Shown piece by piece: positions 1 to 6,715 of a DNA stretch of 15,442 nucleotides. Within the stretch, counting starts at the first letter, position 1, and every line of letters begins with the position of its first letter. The notes under the pieces are model-generated. The model made no database searches and had not been told where the DNA came from. It saw only the letters and a list, made by a program, of their open reading frames with translations. A program made the translations under genes and the position numbers. Origin of the DNA: Candidatus Bipolaricaulota bacterium (GTDB taxonomy: Bacteria > Bipolaricaulota > Bipolaricaulia > M55B111); assembly GCA_018334595.1 (NCBI GenBank), contig JAGXLQ010000015.1:1-15442 (forward strand), written 5' to 3'.

Positions 1-156
1 GGGGATTCAGATCCGCCGGCCGTTGTCCTTGGTTATAGATATCTGGTAACCCCAGCACAAAGTTCTGATAATTATACCCGTTACGTGGTCTCCACCCTGG
101 TCTTTCAGTTGCACAACATGGTAGAATCACTGTTACCATTGATGGAATCAGGATAA
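1..156 (+). CDS. C-terminal end of an unrecognised protein (5'-truncated)
   Basis: The first + frame is open from the window edge to a TAA at 154-156, giving 51 residues. The other two + frames are closed by about position 48. The peptide contains a VVLGYRYLV stretch and ends in VESLLPLMESG. It has no membrane segment and no motif I can assign. The gene runs in the same direction as valS, with 42 nt between its stop and the valS start, and the valS promoter lies across its 3' end. No function is proposed. It could be a chance open frame, but the lack of stops over 51 codons and the layout favour a real gene end. Confidence 0.55.
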   Translation, partial: GDSDPPAVVLGYRYLVTPAQSSDNYTRYVVSTLVFQLHNMVESLLPLMESG

Positions 157-167
157 ACTGATATTAT
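139..167 (+). promoter_or_regulatory. Candidate sigma70-type promoter for valS and the downstream operon
   Basis: A -35 box TTGATG (139-144) and a -10 box TATTAT (162-167) are separated by 17 nt. Transcription would start near 174, leaving a leader of about 25 nt before the valS ATG, too short for a T-box riboswitch. The promoter overlaps the end of the upstream gene. Confidence 0.55.
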
Positions 168-198
168 AACCTTCAAGCAAGGTAGGTGAAAATGTCTC

Positions 199-2826
199 AT
201 GGAATTACCTAAACAATACGACCACGAAAAAGTTGAAGACAGGATTTATGACTTTTGGGAGGAAAACGGCTACTTCCACGCGGAGGTCGACCCGGAGAAA
301 CCCCGTTTTTCCATGGCTATACCGCCCCCAAACGTTACCAGCGAACTGCACGTGGGCCACGCACTACAGTTTACCCTCCATGACATTGTAATTAGATACC
401 AAAGAATGAACGGCAAGGAAGCCTGCTGGTTTCCAGGAATGGACCACGCCGGTATTGCAACACAAAACGTGGTAGAGAAACAACTGGACAAAGAAGACCT
501 AACGAGACACGACCTGGGCAGGGAAAAGTTTGTCCAGCGGGTATGGGCGTGGAAGGACGAATATGGAGGAAAGATCAAGGAACAGCTAAAGGCATTGGGG
601 TCCTCCCCCGATTGGGACCGGGAACGGTTTACCCTGGACGAGGGCTTATCGGACGCGGTTACAGAAGCCTTCGTCCGGTTGTACGAGGAGGGATACATAT
701 ACCAGGGCGAGTACATCATCAACTGGTGTCCCCGGTGCTCAACCGCCCTATCCGATATCGAGGTTGAACACGAAGAGGAAGAAGGAAAGCTCTACTGGAT
801 AAAATACGAGATAGTCGACTCGGACGACTTCCTGTCCGTTGCCACCACCAGGCCGGAGACGATGCTGGGGGACACGGGACTGGCCATTCACCCCGAAGAC
901 GACCGGGCCGAGGACCTGGTGGGAAAGACGGCTATACTCCCCCTGGTAGGCCGAGAAATCCCGATCGTCGCCGACGAGGTAGTCGACCCCGAGTTCGGGA
1001 CGGGGATAGTCAAGGTAACACCCGCTCACGACCCCACGGACTTCGGCATTGGGAAGACACACAGCCTGGAAGCCATATCCGTGATAGACGACGCTGCCAA
1101 CATCGACTTCGAGGGAAAGTACGGTGGGATGGACAGGTACGAGGCGAGGGAGGAGTTAGTCGAGGACCTGGAAGAAGAGGGATATCTGCTCGAGGTTGAG
1201 GACTACAAGCATTCCGTCGGACACTGCCAGAGGTGCGGCACGGTCATCGAGCCGAGCGTCTCGGAGCAGTGGTTTGTTAAGATGGACAACCTGGCCAGGC
1301 CGGCAATTGAGGCAGTCAAAACGGACGAGGTGGAGCTAATCCCCGAAAGGTGGAAAAAGGTTTACTTCGAGTGGATGGAAAACATCCAGGACTGGTGCAT
1401 ATCGCGCCAGCTCTGGTGGGGACACAGGATCCCCGCCTGGCAGTGCGAGGACTGCGGAGAGGTAATAGTCAGCAGGGGTACACCTGAAGAGTGCCCTGAG
1501 TGCGGCGGGACTGACCTGACACAGGAAGAGGACGTACTAGATACCTGGTTCAGCTCAGCTCTCTGGCCGTTCTCCGTGATGGGCTGGCCCGAGAAGACGG
1601 AAGAACTAAATTACTTCTTCCCTACGGACCTGCTGATTACCGGGTTCGACATCATCTTCTTCTGGGTCGCCCGCATGATCATGACCAGCCTCCACTTCAT
1701 GGGCGAAGTGCCGTTTGACCAGGTGCTTCTCACCCCCCTGATCCTCGACGAGGACGGAGAGAAGATGAGCTCTTCCAAGGGCAACATCCTCGACCCCCTC
1801 GAGCTCAAGGAAGAATACGGAGCCGACGCGGTCCGCTTCGCCATGGCCTCCTCCACCACGAAGGGGAGGGGGATGAAACTGTCGGTCCGTGAGATCGAGG
1901 ACAAGAGGAACTTCCTCAACAAGCTGTGGAACGCCGCGAGGCTCGCCATACCCCATGTCGAGGAAGCTCCCGGTTCGCTCCCGGACCCCGCCCGACTGGA
2001 GTTTGAAGATCGGTGGATACTGAGCAGGTTCGAGAGGACCCTGAAATCCCTCAGAGAAGACGTAGAGGACTACTCCTTTAAGGCGGCGACCAACGAAATA
2101 TACGACTTCGTCTGGCACGATTTCTGCGACTGGTACCTTGAACTAATCAAGTCACGACTCTATTCCGAAAAGAAAAGCGAGGCGGCCTCGGCGGTACTAC
2201 GCCGCGTTCTGACAGGAACCCTAAAAGCCCTCCACCCGTTCATCCCCTTCATCACCGAAGAGATCTGGAACAAACTTCCGCACACCTCGACGCCCCTGAT
2301 GATATCCGACTTTCCCGAACCGGAGGGCGAACTGATTGACGACGGGGTAGAGGAAGGTATGTCAGACATGCAGGAGATCATCAACGCCGTCAGGAGCGTA
2401 AGAGCGGGGATGAACGTACCCAGCGGCAAGGAGATTTCCGTGCTCGTCGAGACCGAGGACCCCGTGATAACGGGCCTGGTGGCAGAGAAGAAGGTCTACT
2501 TTGACGAGCTGGCGGACGTAAGCAAGATAGAGGCGGATAGCGATCTGGAGAGGCCGGCCAACAGCGCGCGCAGGGTACTGGAAAATGCCGAGGTCATAGT
2601 GCCGTTACAGGGAGTCATAGACTTCGAAGAGGAGAAGGAAAGGATCGAAAAGGAACTGGCAGAAGTCGAGGACGACCTGGCGGACACGCTAAAGAAGCTC
2701 GACAACAAGGACTTTCTGACCAAGGCACCGGACGAGGTAGTCAACAAGGAGAAGGACAAGAAACAGGAGTTTTTGACCCGAATAGATCGACTCGAGTTAA
2801 ACCTCAACGCACTGGAGGGTAATTGA
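199..2826 (+). CDS. valS: Valine--tRNA ligase (ValRS)
   Basis: This class I aminoacyl-tRNA synthetase charges tRNA-Val in the cytoplasm. Its 875 residues match the usual bacterial length. The PPPNVT segment leads into HVGH at 51-54 (the HIGH signature), followed by MDHAGIATQ at 81-89. The CP1 editing domain spans roughly 170-365, with TTRPETMLGDT (216-226) and VTPAHDPTDF (273-282). Zinc-type cysteine pairs are at 177/180, 343/346, 416/419 and 432/435. The KMSKS loop reads KMSSS at 522-526, a tolerated variant. The last 60 residues form the charged coiled-coil arm typical of ValRS. The ATG at 199 is chosen because AGGTGA (184-189) lies 9 nt upstream; an out-of-frame ATG at 192 is too close and ends after six codons. 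The stop overlaps the folC start. Confidence 0.98.
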   Translation: MELPKQYDHEKVEDRIYDFWEENGYFHAEVDPEKPRFSMAIPPPNVTSELHVGHALQFTLHDIVIRYQRMNGKEACWFPGMDHAGIATQNVVEKQLDKEDLTRHDLGREKFVQRVWAWKDEYGGKIKEQLKALGSSPDWDRERFTLDEGLSDAVTEAFVRLYEEGYIYQGEYIINWCPRCSTALSDIEVEHEEEEGKLYWIKYEIVDSDDFLSVATTRPETMLGDTGLAIHPEDDRAEDLVGKTAILPLVGREIPIVADEVVDPEFGTGIVKVTPAHDPTDFGIGKTHSLEAISVIDDAANIDFEGKYGGMDRYEAREELVEDLEEEGYLLEVEDYKHSVGHCQRCGTVIEPSVSEQWFVKMDNLARPAIEAVKTDEVELIPERWKKVYFEWMENIQDWCISRQLWWGHRIPAWQCEDCGEVIVSRGTPEECPECGGTDLTQEEDVLDTWFSSALWPFSVMGWPEKTEELNYFFPTDLLITGFDIIFFWVARMIMTSLHFMGEVPFDQVLLTPLILDEDGEKMSSSKGNILDPLELKEEYGADAVRFAMASSTTKGRGMKLSVREIEDKRNFLNKLWNAARLAIPHVEEAPGSLPDPARLEFEDRWILSRFERTLKSLREDVEDYSFKAATNEIYDFVWHDFCDWYLELIKSRLYSEKKSEAASAVLRRVLTGTLKALHPFIPFITEEIWNKLPHTSTPLMISDFPEPEGELIDDGVEEGMSDMQEIINAVRSVRAGMNVPSGKEISVLVETEDPVITGLVAEKKVYFDELADVSKIEADSDLERPANSARRVLENAEVIVPLQGVIDFEEEKERIEKELAEVEDDLADTLKKLDNKDFLTKAPDEVVNKEKDKKQEFLTRIDRLELNLNALEGN

Positions 2827-4139
2827 TAGATAGCCTGGACGAAGCACTAACCTACATCAAGGGACTGCCAAAGGTCGACGTAAAGCCCGGTCTCTCCCGG
2901 GTAAAGAGGATGCTCGACTCGCTTGGCTCACCCCATCGGGAATATCGTTCGGTACACATAGGGGGCTCCAACGGCAAGGGGTCGGTGCTGGCCCTGTTAC
3001 AGGGCGTCCTGTCCCCCTCCCTCCGGCTGGGCGAGTACGTATCTCCGCCCTTGATCGGGTTTGCGGGGAGGATAAAGGTAGATGGGAAGGAGATCCCCGA
3101 TGATTCCATCGTCCGGGGGATCAAGAAGTTAAGAAAGCCGATAGAGGAATTAATCGAGGAGGGTAACGGTCCCACCCTGTTTGAGGCCGCAACGGCGCTG
3201 GCTAGCTGGCACTTCGCCGAGAGTGGGGTCGACCTCGCCCTAATGGAGACCGGGTTGGGGGGGCGGTACGACGCAACACGACCGGTCGGCAATTCCGTCC
3301 TGTCAGTGGTCACATCCGTGGACCTGGAACATACGGACATCCTCGGCGACACCATCGAGGAGATAGCAACAGAAATTGCGGGAATCGCGACCGGGAACGC
3401 TCCCCTCGTGCTGGGGCCGTCGAAAAACGCCCCCCTGGAAATATTTGCAGGAGAATGCGAGAGGACGGGATGTGAGGTCGTCCCGGGAGACGAGGTCACC
3501 GACCTCAAACTAAGGGACTTCAACTGGGAGCGCTCCCGGTTCGAGGTAAGAAAATCAAACATTGCAGGACTCACCGGCGAGACCGTCGAGCTGGGGCTGC
3601 TGGGGACGTACCAGGAACGTAACCTCACCACCGCGTTGACGGCGCTGGGCGAGCTCTCAACAAGGGGTTACTCGCTGCCCATCTCGCAGGTCAAGCACGG
3701 GCTACGCGGAGTCAGCTGGGAAGGCCGCTTCCAGCTGCTCCAACAAGAACCATTCCTCATCGTCGACGGTGCCCACAACCCGGCCGCCGCAGCCTATCTT
3801 GCCGAGGAGATAAAGAGGTACGGGTTATTGCTGCCGGAAGATCATCGCACGACCGTCGTCTTCAGCGCCCTCAAGGACAAGCCGGTCCCCGAGATGCTGG
3901 AAACCCTTTCCCGGGTTACGGAGCGGTTCGTCATCACGGAGCTGGACAACCCCCGGGCGGAGTCTCTCAAAGACCTGGGCGAGGCCGCCGAAACACTGTC
4001 GTTAAACTACAAGCTTGAACCCTCGCCGAAGAAGGCGATCGAGCTCGCGATAGAGGAATCGGAGAGGTCCGATTTAATCTGTATCACAGGTTCACTGTAC
4101 CTCGTCAGGGAGGCGTTCGTTCATGGGTTCTCGGGCTAG
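2823..4139 (+). CDS. folC: FolC-like Mur-family ligase (folylpolyglutamate/dihydrofolate synthase)
   Basis: Family members add glutamate to folates (some also make dihydrofolate from dihydropteroate) in an ATP-dependent, Mur-ligase-like reaction. The 438 residues fit. Visible are the P-loop HIGGSNGKGS (45-54), METGLGGRYDAT (141-152) with metal-type Glu142, DLEHTDILGD (167-176) with metal-type His170, and a C-terminal VDGAHNPAA. Several normally conserved positions differ. The carbamylated lysine expected 15 residues after the metal-binding His (EKAG in relatives) is Ile185 (EIAG). The usual SPHL is SPPL, and NERI is AGRI. A TTG start at 2823 shares TTGA with the valS stop and sits just after GGAGGG (2814-2819). 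The valS-folC order is common in bacteria. Membership of the family is secure; normal folate activity is less so. Confidence 0.9.
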   Translation: MIDSLDEALTYIKGLPKVDVKPGLSRVKRMLDSLGSPHREYRSVHIGGSNGKGSVLALLQGVLSPSLRLGEYVSPPLIGFAGRIKVDGKEIPDDSIVRGIKKLRKPIEELIEEGNGPTLFEAATALASWHFAESGVDLALMETGLGGRYDATRPVGNSVLSVVTSVDLEHTDILGDTIEEIATEIAGIATGNAPLVLGPSKNAPLEIFAGECERTGCEVVPGDEVTDLKLRDFNWERSRFEVRKSNIAGLTGETVELGLLGTYQERNLTTALTALGELSTRGYSLPISQVKHGLRGVSWEGRFQLLQQEPFLIVDGAHNPAAAAYLAEEIKRYGLLLPEDHRTTVVFSALKDKPVPEMLETLSRVTERFVITELDNPRAESLKDLGEAAETLSLNYKLEPSPKKAIELAIEESERSDLICITGSLYLVREAFVHGFSG

Positions 4140-4887
4140 AATCAAGCGGATAAGGCAGGGAAAGGTCCCCGAACACGTAGCCATCATCCCTGACGGCAAC
4201 GGAAGGTGGGCTAAAAGCCACGGGTATGAAAGGTCGAGGGGACACAAGAGGGGGTCCGAGGTGGCGGAGGACTTAATCGAGTTCGTCAGCAACGAGCTTT
4301 CAATCAAATTTATGACGTTTTATACTTTCTCTACGGAAAATTGGTCCCGGCCCGGCAGGGAAGTGAGTTTTTTGATGACCCTGCTGAAGGAATTCCTGCA
4401 GAAGAAACAGTTCAAGTTTATGGAGAACAACGTCAAGTTGAGGGTGATCGGCGATCTATCCAAGCTCCCGAAGAAGACTTCTGGCATAGTCCAAAGGACC
4501 GTCAACAAGACTACAAAGAACGACGGCCTGCAACTCGTGATGGCGCTAAATTACGGGGGCAGACAGGAGATCCTACGAGCCACAAGAAAGATAATTGAAG
4601 GGGTCAAGGAAGGCAAGACACGCCTTAGTAACCTGTCGGAGGAGATGTTTCGTTCGCAGATGTTCGCCCCCGACATACCCGACCCGGACCTATTGATCCG
4701 GACCAGCGGAGAGGAAAGGATTAGCAACTTCCTGCTCTGGCAGATGGCCTACACCGAACTCTGGTTTACCGATACGCTCTGGCCCGCCTTTGCCCCCGAA
4801 AACCTGCTGGATGCGATATCCGAATATCAATCGAGGGAAAGACGTTACGGTCAAGTAAAGGATAAAGAAAGGAATACACCAAAGTGA
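4123..4887 (+). CDS. uppS: Isoprenyl transferase (undecaprenyl diphosphate synthase)
   Basis: This cis-prenyltransferase extends farnesyl diphosphate with isopentenyl diphosphate to form the C55 lipid that carries cell-wall precursors. The 254 residues are a normal length. Motifs appear in order: HVAIIPDGNGRWAK (18-31) with catalytic Asp24, FYTFSTENWSRP (66-77), ALNYGGRQEI (141-150), and RTSGEERISNFLLWQ (193-207), then YTELWFTDTLWPAF with Glu212. The residue before the catalytic Asp is Pro; most bacterial enzymes have Met. The ATG at 4123 lies 9 nt after AGGGAGG (4107-4113) and overlaps the end of folC by 17 nt. The stop overlaps the cdsA start. Pairing with cdsA is a widespread arrangement. 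Confidence 0.97.
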   Translation: MGSRARIKRIRQGKVPEHVAIIPDGNGRWAKSHGYERSRGHKRGSEVAEDLIEFVSNELSIKFMTFYTFSTENWSRPGREVSFLMTLLKEFLQKKQFKFMENNVKLRVIGDLSKLPKKTSGIVQRTVNKTTKNDGLQLVMALNYGGRQEILRATRKIIEGVKEGKTRLSNLSEEMFRSQMFAPDIPDPDLLIRTSGEERISNFLLWQMAYTELWFTDTLWPAFAPENLLDAISEYQSRERRYGQVKDKERNTPK

Positions 4888-5705
4888 GTTCTTTAGGGAA
4901 ACGTCTACTAACCGCAGTAATAACGGCCCCGGGAGTAATCGTACTCTTGTTTTTTGCCAAGCAGAAAGACTTTCCCTGGGCAGTGGGGCTCTTCCTGGCG
5001 ATTTCTGCCGCGGTAGGAACGGTAGAGTTTTGCCACCTCCTCAAAGAATACGGGATAGAGGTAAGGGTAATTCCCACTTCCCTGATTGCCGGCGTCGGCT
5101 TTTTTGTCTACTCAGTCTTCGAGGCTAAATACGGTTACCTCATCGGTGGTTCGATGGCGGGCCTGGCGGTCGTCACAAATTTATCCCGGAGCGGACCCCG
5201 AGGAAACCTCAAGGCGATATTCGGGGCAATCCTCGGGTTGGTCTACGTCCCGGGATTACTTCACTACCTATATATAATCTTCGTCGCGGAGAGCGGCGTA
5301 ATTCACACCATCAACCTGCTCCTCATCGTCTGGGGTTACGACTCGGGGGCGTTCGCCATCGGCAGTATGTTTGGCAAACACAAAATCGCCCCAGAGGTGA
5401 GCCCGAACAAGACTGCGGAGGGAGTCCTCGGGGGGCTGGCCTTTGCCTTCGTGGGCGCGTCAATATCGCCAATGTGGATCCCCTACTTAAAGTGGCTGCC
5501 ACATATAGGTATGCTCGCCCTCCTGGTAGGGTCCGCAACGCAGCTGGGAGATCTTACCGAGTCATGGCTGAAGAGGCTCGTGGGCGCTAAGGACTCCGGC
5601 CACCTATTCCCGGGACACGGCGGAGTCCTGGACCGCATAGACGGGCTGCTGCTGGCACTACCCGTCTTCTACTTCTACTACCACTTTGTCCTCGATTTCG
5701 TTTAA
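4884..5705 (+). CDS. cdsA: Phosphatidate cytidylyltransferase (CDP-diacylglycerol synthase)
   Basis: This integral membrane enzyme makes CDP-diacylglycerol from phosphatidate and CTP, the branch point for phospholipid synthesis. The 273 residues hold about eight hydrophobic segments. The family signature is complete at 227-253, seen as SWLKRLVGAKDSGH followed by LFPGHGGVLDRID, and the upstream GYDSGAFAIGSMFGKHK with SPNKTAEG is also typical. The GTG start at 4884 forms a 4-nt GTGA overlap with the uppS stop, with AAAGGA (4868-4873) 10 nt upstream. The genes usually found next in other genomes (dxr, rseP) are absent here; two orphan genes follow. The next small frame is in phase with cdsA, directly after its TAA. 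Confidence 0.97.
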   Translation: MSSLGKRLLTAVITAPGVIVLLFFAKQKDFPWAVGLFLAISAAVGTVEFCHLLKEYGIEVRVIPTSLIAGVGFFVYSVFEAKYGYLIGGSMAGLAVVTNLSRSGPRGNLKAIFGAILGLVYVPGLLHYLYIIFVAESGVIHTINLLLIVWGYDSGAFAIGSMFGKHKIAPEVSPNKTAEGVLGGLAFAFVGASISPMWIPYLKWLPHIGMLALLVGSATQLGDLTESWLKRLVGAKDSGHLFPGHGGVLDRIDGLLLALPVFYFYYHFVLDFV

Positions 5706-5717
5706 GGGGGTGAAATC

Positions 5718-5903
5718 ATCAGTATCAAGGACTTGGCTGAAGGGTCAACGGAAACGGACACTCCCGTAGCTGTATGGCTGGATGACGAGACCAACGAAGT
5801 AATCTTCCAGTACGGATACGCAAGCATCAGCATGCCGGTCGAAGACTATCACGACTTCGCCGGGATCTTAGACGCCGCTTCGACCGAACTGGAAGAACTT
5901 TAG
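5718..5903 (+). CDS. Small orphan protein (about 61 aa) with a non-standard or uncertain start
   Basis: An acidic, soluble-looking small protein is encoded between cdsA and the next orphan. It contains VAVWLDDETNEVIFQYGY, which looks like a beta hairpin, then a helix-prone MPVEDYHDFAGILDAASTEL. I do not recognise the family. A near-perfect ribosome binding site, AAGGGGGTGA (5704-5713), sits at the cdsA stop, but no ATG, GTG or TTG follows at a usable distance in this frame. The best-spaced codon is ATC at 5718 (7 nt after AGGGGG); another ATC is at 5715. The first ordinary start is TTG at 5733, too far from that site. The frame is also in phase with cdsA, so readthrough of the TAA is formally possible. 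The end is certain, the start is not. Confidence 0.6.
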   Translation: MSIKDLAEGSTETDTPVAVWLDDETNEVIFQYGYASISMPVEDYHDFAGILDAASTELEEL

Positions 5904-5914
5904 TAAGGGGTTCG

Positions 5915-6256
5915 TTGGGCTTTACGGATAACCGGGAACGACTTATCATTGTAGCGGCAAACGGACTGGATAGGTTTTACTACCGTTCCAGATTGTTATT
6001 GTTGAGACGTAAACAGTTAAAAAAACAGCGAGGTGAACTATCAAGCATGGCTCTCCAGCGGTTTCTCTTCAGAGTTAAGGACAAACAGATAGAGAAGGAA
6101 GCAATTACGATGGTTTCTAGCCTGGACATAGAGGACGTAGAGATAAGGCGTGACGAGACCGTCAAAGAAGCGTGGTTGGAAGATTACGAGATAGGCAAGA
6201 CCGTATACGGGCTTGACGAAATAGAAGAATATTTTGAATCCCTGGTTTCCGCCTGA
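5915..6256 (+). CDS. Conserved-looking orphan protein of 113 aa, function unknown
   Basis: A basic N-terminal half with a strongly charged helix (RSRLLLLRRKQLKKQRGEL, about residues 24-42) is followed by FLFRVKDKQIEKEAITMVSSLDIEDVEIRR and an acidic tail ending YGLDEIEEYFESLVSA. There is no signal peptide or convincing membrane segment, and I cannot name a family. A TTG start at 5915 follows TAAGGGG (5904-5910) with a short 4-nt gap. The gene begins 11 nt after the previous stop and ends 23 nt before rlpA, so it is almost certainly co-transcribed. The basic region could bind nucleic acid or lipid head groups, but nothing here decides that. Confidence 0.65.
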   Translation: MGFTDNRERLIIVAANGLDRFYYRSRLLLLRRKQLKKQRGELSSMALQRFLFRVKDKQIEKEAITMVSSLDIEDVEIRRDETVKEAWLEDYEIGKTVYGLDEIEEYFESLVSA

Positions 6257-6279
6257 CGCCTTAAACTAGTGGAGGCGAA

Positions 6280-6669
6280 ATGAACAATATCTACCTGGTG
6301 GCCGGTCTCGCACTGGTCGCGGCGGGGTTGATTTTCGGCTTCATCGGGGGGCCTGGGGACGAAGATTATTACGAGACGGGGGTCGCGAGCTGGTACGGGC
6401 CCAACTTTCAAGGCAAGACGACCGCAAGTGGAGAAACCTTTGACATGAACGAGTTGACGGCGGCACATAAGAGCATTCCATTCGGGACCAAGGTGAGGGT
6501 AACCAACCTCGCCAGCAACTCCCATGTCGTAGTGCGCATAAACGACCGTGGTCCATTCATAAAGGGCAGAATCATTGACCTATCGAAAAGGGCGGCGGAG
6601 AAACTGGGAATAATTGATTCTGGTACGGCAGAGGTCGGCCTTCAGGTAATCGAATGGGGCGACAATTGA
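6280..6669 (+). CDS. rlpA: RlpA-like protein with a double-psi beta-barrel domain
   Basis: RlpA-family proteins act outside the membrane on peptidoglycan; some are septal lytic transglycosylases that cleave glycans stripped of stem peptides. This 129-residue version has one N-terminal hydrophobic segment (about 4-24) with no lipobox cysteine, so it is a signal anchor or uncleaved signal rather than a lipoprotein signal. The domain at about 32-127 is complete: GVASWYGPNFQGKTTASGE, AAHKSIPFGTKVRVTN, VVVRINDRGPF, GRIIDLSKRAAEKLG. His63, Asp89 and Asp100 match the positions considered catalytic in the family. There is no C-terminal SPOR domain, unlike classical septal RlpA. The start follows GGAGG (6271-6275). 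Whether it is enzymatically active is not shown. Confidence 0.88.
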   Translation: MNNIYLVAGLALVAAGLIFGFIGGPGDEDYYETGVASWYGPNFQGKTTASGETFDMNELTAAHKSIPFGTKVRVTNLASNSHVVVRINDRGPFIKGRIIDLSKRAAEKLGIIDSGTAEVGLQVIEWGDN

Positions 6670-6715
6670 CTCTAACTACCAACCTTAAACGCTCCCTCTA
6701 ACTTTCGAGATAACT

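Noticed and set aside
75..105. An AGGGTGG...ACC T-box-like stretch on the - strand before valS
   Set aside because: It points away from valS, has an extra base relative to the T-box core, lacks a following terminator and lies in an open + frame.
192..212. A six-codon mini-ORF (MSHGIT) overlapping the valS start
   Set aside because: The ribosome binding site is only about 2 nt from its ATG, and the same site is correctly spaced for the valS ATG at 199.
2852..3631. A 259-codon open frame on the - strand inside folC
   Set aside because: Antisense to the FolC core motifs. The serine/proline-rich peptide is typical of shadow translation.
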